Shown piece after piece: positions 1 to 6,700 of a DNA stretch of 14,013 nucleotides. The translations under genes and the position numbers were made by a program. Each line of letters opens with the position of its first letter. Positions within the stretch are counted from its first letter, which is position 1. Under the pieces are notes generated by a model. It had not been told where the DNA came from. It made no database searches and was given only the letters and a program-made list of their open reading frames with translations. Source of the DNA: Candidatus Aminicenantota bacterium (GTDB taxonomy: Bacteria > Acidobacteriota > Aminicenantia > UBA2199); NCBI GenBank assembly GCA_020355945.1, contig CP070627.1, positions 605,513 through 619,525 on the forward strand, read 5' to 3'.

Positions 1-391
1 GTTCCAGGAATACGTTGACTTTGCTTTTTAAAATAGTGGGATCAATGGGTTTAAAGAGATAATCCACTCCCCCGCTTTCATACCCTTTGAACACGTATTT
101 TTCCTCTTTATTGATGGCAGTAATAAAAAGAATTGGTATATTCCGGGTTTTTTCTTTTTTTCGCATCAGTTCCGCCACCTCGAAGCCGTCCATCTCTGGC
201 ATCTGCACATCCAGTAAAACAAGCGCAATATCAAACTCCAGCATTAATCCCAATGCATGGTTTCCGGATTCTGCCTTTATAATTCGCAAATCAGGGCTTT
301 CCAGGAGCGCTTCCAATGCGATCAGGTTTTCTTTGCGGTCATCCACCAACAATAAATTGACCTTTTCTTTATCTTTTTTGTTTTTCATCAT
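1..391 (-). CDS. Response regulator, N-terminal receiver domain (partial, runs off left edge)
   Basis: I translated this partial gene directly from the minus strand; 130 codons are inside the window and the C-terminus is missing. It begins with two consecutive ATGs (391 and 388). The protein is a complete CheY-like receiver: acidic pair D17-D18 in LLLVDDRKEN, phosphoacceptor D61 in LLDVQMPEMDG, switch T91, and K114 in LFKP. It would accept phosphate from a histidine kinase, most likely the hybrid kinase encoded upstream. Its receiver is about 75% identical (roughly 90 of 120 positions by hand) to that of the next regulator at 474-2117, so the two look like tandem duplicates. The output domain lies outside the window. 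By analogy it could be another GGDEF or HD-type module, or a kinase, but this cannot be seen. A strong promoter lies directly upstream, so it can be expressed separately. Confidence 0.9.
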   Translation of the reverse strand, partial: MMKNKKDKEKVNLLLVDDRKENLIALEALLESPDLRIIKAESGNHALGLMLEFDIALVLLDVQMPEMDGFEVAELMRKKEKTRNIPILFITAINKEEKYVFKGYESGGVDYLFKPIDPTILKSKVNVFLE

Positions 392-425
392 TGTCTATAT
401 CCCTTTTTTATAGTTAAACAATCTT

Positions 426-461
426 ATTATATATTATATACGAAAGAATTAAAGAATTCAA
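426..461 (-). promoter_or_regulatory. Sigma70-like promoter for the left-edge response regulator
   Basis: Reading the minus strand, TTGAAT (461-456) is followed after 17 nt by TATAAT (438-433). A second TATAAT sits at 431-426. The expected transcription start near 426-420 leaves a leader of about 30-35 nt before the ATG at 391/388, with a GGGAT-type ribosome site in it. The -35 box lies within an inverted repeat (451-470), so a regulator could act here. Confidence 0.6.
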
Positions 462-470
462 AAATTCTTT
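443..470 (-). repeat. AAAGAATT half-site array: two direct copies plus one inverted copy
   Basis: On the plus strand AAAGAATT occurs at 443-450 and 451-458, followed by CAAA and the inverted copy AATTCTTT at 463-470. The 451-470 part can form an 8-bp hairpin with a 4-nt loop just after the stop codon of the GGDEF regulator. It overlaps the -35 box of the next gene. It may be a weak terminator, an operator, or both; the stem is purely A/T-rich apart from one G-C pair. Confidence 0.5.
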
Positions 471-473
471 GTT

Positions 474-2117
474 TTAAATCTCCTCTTTAGCCGCCCGGAT
501 CTGTTTCTTTGATACGGGTAATAATTTATTTTCTTCGATCAGGCCCAGGAGATGGCCCACCAATAGGGGGTCGAATTGGTGCCCTGCTTCTTTTACCAAT
601 TGGTCAATCACCTGTTGGGGGGGTAATAGGGGTTTGCTGTTTTGTAAAGAGGTCATGTTCACAAAGGCATGGACCAGGGAAAGGAGCCTAGCCCCCATAG
701 GCACCTGGGTTCCCCGCAGTCCTTCCGGGTACCCGGACCCGTCATGATTTTCATGATGATAACGAAGGATGGCTCGTTCGTCGGCAAAAATATCAAATGT
801 GCGAGCCAACTCCTCCAGCATAATCGGATGATCTTCGATATCTATTTGCTCCTCCATACCTGGAGTACCTTCTTTATGTATAGTTTCATCGCCCAGGAGC
901 AGCATTAACATGTCATGCAGTTTAGCGGCTCTTTTAAAGATTTGCTGGTGTAACCGCGGCAGCCCCAGGCGTTGGGACATCAAGTCAAGTATTCTTATGA
1001 TTCGCCCACTGCGTTCCTGGTCAAAATTGAAAGATTGGTCCAGGTGCAAATCAAGATTGGAATGATGCAGCAGGGTTTCAAGCGAGGCCATGGCGGCATC
1101 GGTGGTTTTTTCCTGGATCTTTTTTAACCGGGCTTTGATATCCAGCAGTTGATCCGGTGGTGAAAAGTTCAAAGCCCCGGCATTGTTGAGTGCTTCTTCG
1201 TTGTAAATCCTGACCTGGTTGCGGCCTTCGGCTTTGGCGCGGTAAAGCGCCTGGTCGGCAAAGGATACCAGGTCAGAGGAACCAGGAGGTTGATGGGTAT
1301 GACAGGAAGCGATTCCTATACTGATGGTTACCCGCCTGGAATAGCCCTCATTTTCATAAACGTATCCCGCGGCTTTCTTGCGACATTTTTCCGCCAGGAC
1401 CCGGGCGCCGTCCAGGTGGGTATGAGGCAGCAGCAAAACAAACTCTTCACCCCCGTAACGGGCCAGTATATCGGTTTCCCGTACAGCACCCTTGAGCAGC
1501 CGGGCAAAACGCCGCAGGACAAAATCACCAAAGGCGTGACCAAAGGTATCATTCACATCCTTAAAATAATCCAGGTCAATCATAAAACATGAAAGGTCCG
1601 TCCGATTTCGCCTGACTATGGCAAATTCCCGGTTCAGGATCTCCTGGAAATACCGGTGATTGTACAGACCGGTAAGACCATCCGTAAAAGAGAGCTCTTT
1701 GAGCCGCTCATTCTGCTTCTCAATTTGTTTCCTGGACTGTTCCAGTTCCAGGAAAATATTGACTTTACTCTTTAATATGACGGGATTTAACGGCTTAAAA
1801 AGATAATCCACGGCCCCGGTTTCGTAACCTTTAAATATATAATCTTCATCTTTACTGAAGGCAGTGACAAAAATAATGGGGATATATTTTGTTTTTTCAT
1901 TTTTTCTCATCAATTCGGCCACTTCAAATCCGTCCATTTCCGGCATCTGGACATCCAGGATGACAACGGCCAGGTCATGTTCCAGCATTAATCCCAATGC
2001 TTCATTGCCGGAGGTAGCGGTTAAGATATTTAGACCAGGGCTTTCTAATACAGCTCCCAATGCCAACAGGTTCTCTTTTCTGTCATCCACGAGCAATATA
2101 TTTGTTTTATTATCCAT
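474..2117 (-). CDS. Response regulator: receiver - GGDEF diguanylate cyclase - degenerate HD-GYP
   Basis: This 547-residue cytoplasmic protein is predicted to make the second messenger c-di-GMP when phosphorylated. The receiver (about 5-125) has D11/D12, phosphoacceptor D55, T85 and K108. A short coiled linker (125-142) leads to the GGDEF domain (about 143-306): FTDGLTGLYNHRYF, DLDYFKDVND, and the active site GGEEF at 222-226. The inhibitory site RxxD (R213-D216) lies five residues before it, so product inhibition is expected. The C-terminal part (about 365-530) is HD-GYP-like, with HD at 401-402 and HHENHDGSGYP at 454-464. However, the usual early His is R369, the LHDIGK motif reads LHDMLM, and the late metal-ligand Asp is H483, so phosphodiesterase activity is doubtful. 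It follows cheB by 33 nt but also has its own promoter overlapping the cheB stop. The only good start is the ATG at 2117, which lacks a well-placed Shine-Dalgarno sequence. Confidence 0.93.
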   Translation of the reverse strand: MDNKTNILLVDDRKENLLALGAVLESPGLNILTATSGNEALGLMLEHDLAVVILDVQMPEMDGFEVAELMRKNEKTKYIPIIFVTAFSKDEDYIFKGYETGAVDYLFKPLNPVILKSKVNIFLELEQSRKQIEKQNERLKELSFTDGLTGLYNHRYFQEILNREFAIVRRNRTDLSCFMIDLDYFKDVNDTFGHAFGDFVLRRFARLLKGAVRETDILARYGGEEFVLLLPHTHLDGARVLAEKCRKKAAGYVYENEGYSRRVTISIGIASCHTHQPPGSSDLVSFADQALYRAKAEGRNQVRIYNEEALNNAGALNFSPPDQLLDIKARLKKIQEKTTDAAMASLETLLHHSNLDLHLDQSFNFDQERSGRIIRILDLMSQRLGLPRLHQQIFKRAAKLHDMLMLLLGDETIHKEGTPGMEEQIDIEDHPIMLEELARTFDIFADERAILRYHHENHDGSGYPEGLRGTQVPMGARLLSLVHAFVNMTSLQNSKPLLPPQQVIDQLVKEAGHQFDPLLVGHLLGLIEENKLLPVSKKQIRAAKEEI

Positions 2118-2125
2118 TGCACTTA

Positions 2126-2154
2126 ATTATACCTTAAAAAAAAATTTGTTTCAA
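2126..2154 (-). promoter_or_regulatory. Near-consensus promoter for the GGDEF regulator, spaced for a leaderless mRNA
   Basis: On the minus strand TTGAAA (2154-2149) and TATAAT (2131-2126) are separated by exactly 17 nt. The -35 box overlaps the cheB stop codon (2153-2151). Only 8 nt lie between the -10 box and the ATG at 2117, so transcription should begin at, or 1-3 nt before, the start codon. An AAGG at 2135-2132 is 14 nt from the ATG and would serve only read-through transcripts. Confidence 0.65.
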
Positions 2155-2777
2155 AGGAATTTCCTGCTTACTTGCCTGTTGTTTTCCAGGCTTGCCAGTT
2201 TGACCAGGAAGGGACCGATTTCCTCGAGGGGGAGGATGTGGTCTACCTTTGTGGTTTCGATAGCAGCCCGGGGCATTCCATCTACTTCTGCGGTGTTAGG
2301 GTCCTGGACAATGGCCAGGCCGCCTCTTTCTTTTATCATTTTTAATCCCTTGCTGCCATCGTTGTTGGCGCCGGTTAATATCACCCCCACCAGGTGCGAT
2401 TCATAAACGTCGGCAGCAGACTCGAAAAACACATCAATAGAGGGGCGGGCAAAATTAATCCGGGGCTCTACGGAAAGGGAAAAAGTCTCATCATCCTCTA
2501 CCAGCACATGATAGTTGGGGGGAGCCGTGTAAACAACACCCGGTCGTATTTTCTCCTTCTCATCCAACTCTTTTACTTTGATGAGTGAAATATTATCCAG
2601 GTAACGGGTCACATAATTATCCGAATGGGGGCTAATATGTTGAATCACCACCACCGGGATAGGGAGGTTTGCCGGAAACCCGGGAATGATCACAGCAAGG
2701 GCATCCATCCCACCGGCAGATACACCAATGGCAATGCATTTGTATTTGAGGTTCATTGGTGCTTTTGATTTTGGCAT
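2151..2777 (-). CDS. cheB: Stand-alone CheB-type protein-glutamate methylesterase
   Basis: This 208-residue enzyme hydrolyses glutamate methyl esters (and may deamidate glutamines) on receptor signalling helices, opposing CheR. The catalytic triad is visible: S20 in IGVSAGGMDAL, H47 in VIQHISP, and D140 in LTGANNDGSKG. The substrate-loop sequences GVVYTAPPNYHVLV and GGLAIVQDP are also typical. The N-terminal receiver of classical CheB (about 350 residues) is absent, so phosphorylation control would have to come from another protein or be missing. I chose the ATG at 2777, 5 nt after the cheR stop codon, with AGGAGA and AAAGGGA upstream inside the cheR end. The reading frame is open further upstream but would overlap cheR with unrelated residues. 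Tight spacing indicates translational coupling with cheR. Family assignment is secure; the substrate is unknown because no chemoreceptor is in the window. Confidence 0.93.
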   Translation of the reverse strand: MPKSKAPMNLKYKCIAIGVSAGGMDALAVIIPGFPANLPIPVVVIQHISPHSDNYVTRYLDNISLIKVKELDEKEKIRPGVVYTAPPNYHVLVEDDETFSLSVEPRINFARPSIDVFFESAADVYESHLVGVILTGANNDGSKGLKMIKERGGLAIVQDPNTAEVDGMPRAAIETTKVDHILPLEEIGPFLVKLASLENNRQVSRKFL

Positions 2778-2782
2778 TGGCT

Positions 2783-3685
2783 TCAATCCCTTTCTCCTGT
2801 TTTTCGCTGGTAAATTTTCTCTTTTTCCTCGAAAGGAGTAAAATACGGGTAATATTCGGAAAATTTGAGACTCTCTTTGGACCCCAGGCAAAGAAAACCT
2901 GAAGGGGCAAGACTATCCAGGAATAATTTGATGACACGACTCTGCAGTTTCTTGGTAAAATAGATCAGGACATTTCGACATAGGACCACATTCATCTCAC
3001 CAAAGACGCCGTCTGTGACCAGGTTGTGATCGGCAAATACAATACGCTCCTTGAGAGAGGGGTCCAGGATAACGGAATTGTACCTGGCGGTGTAGTATTC
3101 CGCAAAGGAGTTGATACCGCCAGCCCGTTGATAGTTAAGGGTATACACTTTGATCAGATCAATGGGATATATGGCTCCTTTTGCCTTTTGGAGCACCAAC
3201 GTATTGAAGTCCGTGGCATAAATTTGAGTCCTGTCATAAAGTCCTTCCTCTTTTAACAGGATAGCCATGGAATAAACCTCTTCACCGGTGGAACATCCCG
3301 CATGCCATACCTTTATAAAGGAATATTTCTTCAGCCGCGGGATCATTTTCTGCCGTACAGCCAGGTAAAACGAGGGGTCGCGAAACATTTCCGTCACATT
3401 GATCGATAAATCCAGCAGCAGCTTTTCAAACAAAGATCGATTATAAAGGATTTCATGCTGCATTTGAGAAAAATTTTCCAATCCGGCAATTTTCATCCGG
3501 TACATCAACCGGCGTTTCAAATGTGCCCTGGAGTAATCCTTGAAATCGTAATGGTACTTTTGATAAATGGCTTCCAGCAGCAGGTCCATCTCGATCCGTT
3601 CACTCTCTTTGCGCCAACTGCCGATCACCTCATCCTCTTTACTTATATCTACATCCACTGACGGGTTCACTATTTTTCTCATCAT
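2783..3685 (-). CDS. cheR: CheR-type protein-glutamate O-methyltransferase
   Basis: This 300-residue protein uses S-adenosylmethionine to methylate glutamates in chemoreceptor-like helices. An N-terminal helical region (about 33-95) is followed by NVTEMFRDPSFY (96-107), the SAM-binding loop HAGCSTGEEVYSMAI (128-142), ATDFN (157-161), and LCRNVLIYF (235-243), all hallmarks of CheR. No TPR domain is attached. The start is uncertain: ATGs at 3685 and 3682 come directly after GAAGG, which is very close. A later ATG (residue 33, 3589) would still leave the conserved core intact, and the first 30 residues are charged and not conserved-looking. The gene follows the hybrid kinase by 76 nt that consist almost entirely of a 7-bp tandem repeat, and it couples to cheB downstream. 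It is probably the methylation half of an adaptation module for the kinase or for receptors encoded elsewhere. Confidence 0.93.
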   Translation of the reverse strand: MMRKIVNPSVDVDISKEDEVIGSWRKESERIEMDLLLEAIYQKYHYDFKDYSRAHLKRRLMYRMKIAGLENFSQMQHEILYNRSLFEKLLLDLSINVTEMFRDPSFYLAVRQKMIPRLKKYSFIKVWHAGCSTGEEVYSMAILLKEEGLYDRTQIYATDFNTLVLQKAKGAIYPIDLIKVYTLNYQRAGGINSFAEYYTARYNSVILDPSLKERIVFADHNLVTDGVFGEMNVVLCRNVLIYFTKKLQSRVIKLFLDSLAPSGFLCLGSKESLKFSEYYPYFTPFEEKEKIYQRKTGERD

Positions 3686-3688
3686 CCT

Positions 3689-3769
3689 TCACCACTCACC
3701 ATTCACCACTCACCACTCACCACTCACCACTCACCATTCACCATTCATCATTCATCATTCATCATTCAT
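3689..3769. repeat. Heptamer tandem repeat, 11.6 units, between kinase and cheR
   Basis: Eleven complete 7-bp units plus four bases run without interruption: TCACCAC (3689), TCACCAT (3696), four TCACCAC (3703-3730), two TCACCAT (3731-3744), three TCATCAT (3745-3765), then TCAT. The variants are ordered in blocks. The tract overlaps the kinase stop codon (3762-3764) and ends 3 nt before the cheR start codon at 3685. In mRNA sense it reads as repeated ATG/TGA and GGTGA(G/A)TG motifs in all three frames, because 7 is not a multiple of 3. There are no spacers, so it is not a CRISPR array. Confidence 0.97.
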
Positions 3770-6700
3770 AAAGCCATACCCTTAAAAGGGAGAGTAATTT
3801 TTCCTGGCTCACCGGTTTTGCCAGGTAATCGCTGGCACCGGCAGTCACGCATTTATGGCGATCGCCTTTCATGGCTTTTGCCGTTAGGGCAATAATAGGA
3901 AGTTTCTCAAATCGTTTATCTTTCCGTATGGCTTTCATGGCCTGGTACCCGTCCATGACCGGCATCATAATGTCCATCAGCACCAGGTCGAAATCGGGTT
4001 CCGATTGAAGTTTTTCAAGACCTTCCTTCCCATTTTTTCCTACCACTGTTTTCATTCCTTTCTCTTCCAGTATGCTGGTCAAGGCAAACACATTGCGCAT
4101 GTCATCATCTACAATAAGGACTTTTTTACCCTTTAATACATCTTCTTTGTCCAGTATTCGGTTCAGCATTTGCTGCTGTGATTCGGGTAGTTGGGATTCC
4201 ACGCGATGAAGAAAGAGCGAGGTTTCTGCAAACAACCGTTCCAGGGATTGGGAATCTTTCACAATGATCCGCTGGGCATATGTTTGCAGTGCCTCCTCTT
4301 CTCCAGGGGTCAATTCTCTCTCCGAATAAATTATGATGGGCAATTGCGAAATATTTTTGTCTTCATCTATTTTTTCCAGCAGTTCAAACCCGGTCATATC
4401 CGTGAGTGCGGGGTTTAAGATCATGGAATCGAAATTTTCTTTTTTTAAGAGGTGCAGCGCCTCTTCACCCGTGGAGGCCGTCATGGTTACCACATCGCTG
4501 CTGCCGCCGCTGCCCATCATTTCTATGATCTTGTTTTTTTGCGCTTCGCCGCCTTCCACCACCAACAATTTTTTTACAGGTTTTGAGATTACATTTTCTA
4601 TTTTTTTAAAGGCGGCATCCAGTGTTTCCGTGTCCACCGGTTTGGAAAGGTAGCCGATCGCCCCCATTCTCATGGCATCATATGTATCATCCATGGCCGA
4701 CATAAAGTGAACCGGGATATGACGTGTGCCGTGGCTGTGCTTCAATCGCTCCATCACTTGCCAACCATCCATCCCCGGCAGTCGAACATCCAATATAATA
4801 GCGCTGGGTTTGTAGAAATCGGCAAAGTGGAGGCCGGTTTCCCCATCTTCTGCAATGACGCACTTGAATCCTTTTGATTGGGCCAGGTTGAGAAGAACCT
4901 CGGCAAAATTATTATCATCCTCGATAATCAAGAGGGATTTATCTTGAGGTTTTATTGTTTTTCGATCGTCCCTGATCTCATTTCTTGAATCCATGACCCG
5001 GGTTTCAAGTAACGGGGTTTCCCGTATCATTGCTGAGGCTGACCCTTCCTCTTCTTTTTTTAACTTCGCCCCCGGGTTTGCGGTCTCTTCTTTGATGGCT
5101 TCTTTTTCTTCTTGTTTTAGGTTCCTGGTTTCCTCGCCGGCGGCCACGGTACTTTTCTTTCGCCTGGCAGTGTCTACTGACATCACTTTACCCGGTACTT
5201 CCAGTTTTTCCGGCAGGAAAAGGGTAAAGGTACTGCCCTTTTCTTTTTTAGTTTTCAATTGGATTTCGCCGCCCAGGAGCTCGGCCAGTTCACTGGATAT
5301 GGAGAGTCCCAGCCCGGTTCCCCCATACTTGCGGCTGGTGGTGCCGTCTTCCTGGTGAAAGGCTTCAAAAATAACCGCCCGTTTCTCGTCAGGAATACCA
5401 ATCCCCGTGTCAGCCACGTCAATCGCAATGGCTTTGTCCCGGGAAAGTCCGCTTTGATCCAGTTCCACATCTTCTCCGGGACGATAAATCCGCAGGGTAA
5501 TACTTCCCCTGTCAGTAAACTTAAAGGCATTGGAAAGCAGGTTTTTAACGATCTGCTGCGCCCTCTGGTTATCCGTATAAATCTCTCGCGGTAAATTCTT
5601 GTCTCGGGTATCTATATTGAATTGAATTTTTTTATTGGCAGCCACTGGTTTGAATATTCGCCGCAGGTTACTGGCAAACTCTTCAATGGATACGGGTTCT
5701 ATCCGGAGTTCCATCATGCCAGCCTCTATCTTGGATAGATCGAGAATTTCGTTAATTAAAGACAGCAAGTCCGAACCCGATGTGTGGATGGTCCTGGCAA
5801 ACTCCACCTGTTTTTTGCTGAGGTTCTCTTCCCGGTTGTTGGCCAATAGTTGAGAGAGAATAAGGATACTGTTTAAAGGGGTTCTCAGTTCATGGGACAT
5901 ATTGGCTAAAAATTCAGACTTATATTTGCTGACTTCTTCCAGGTCTTTTGCTTTTTTCTCGATTTCGTTGCGGGCATTCATCAGTTCGATGTTTTTTTGT
6001 TCGATATCGGCTTTCTGTTTTTCCAGCATCCGGGTTCGTTCCTCCAGTTCTTCGTTAATCACCCGCAATTCCTCCTGCTGGGTTTGCAGGTTGGTTTCCG
6101 ATGCAATTAATGCTTTGGTTTGTCCTTCCAGTTCTTCGTTGGATTGGCGCAATTCTTCTTGTTGGGCTTGCAGCCGTTCCGCTTGTTCCTGGGTTTTTTG
6201 CAGCAATTCTTTCAACTGCCGGCGGGACTCGGCTGAATTTAAAGCAATACCGATATTTTCCAGGGATTGGCTTAGAAATTCCTTTTGTATCTCGGTGAAT
6301 TCGTGTAATGAGGCAATTTCAATCACCCCGATTACATAAGTTTCATAGGTAAAGGGCATAACAATGACATGCCGCGGTGTTATGTCTCCGAATCCCGTCC
6401 TGATTTTAACAAAGTCCCGGGGGATATCTGTTATTTCAATGACCCGGTTCTCTTCGGCAGCCTGGCCTACGATGCCTTCTCCAAACTTAAATTTTTTTAA
6501 TAATCCTTTTTCTTTTCCCAGGGCATAACTGCCCACCAGTTTCAGTGCCCCTGGTTTGGTAATAAAGTAGAGAAGTCCCAGTTGTGCATCCAGGTAGGAA
6601 GTAAGGAAACTGATGATATTTTGTGAAAGTTCCGGTATATCCAATTCTCCTCGCATCCTGTTATTGAGTTCTGTTTGGCCGCTTTTGAGCCAATTTTGTT

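Noticed and set aside
87..413. Plus-strand open frame of 108 residues
   Set aside because: It is antisense to the left-edge receiver domain, whose conserved motifs prove the minus strand is coding.
1864..2406. Plus-strand open frame of 180 residues
   Set aside because: It is antisense to the GGDEF regulator and cheB, Ser-rich and without recognisable domains; a shadow of the receiver codons.
2778..2891. Upstream extension of cheB to an earlier ATG
   Set aside because: These 38 residues come from a second frame of the conserved cheR end; the ATG at 2777 has a ribosome site and normal spacing.
3689..3769. CRISPR array
   Set aside because: Units are 7 bp with no spacers and no cas genes nearby; it is a simple tandem repeat.
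4993..5594. Overlapping open frames on both strands inside the kinase gene
   Set aside because: They overlap the HATPase and linker codons, have no domain or ribosome site, and are expected by chance opposite a long gene.
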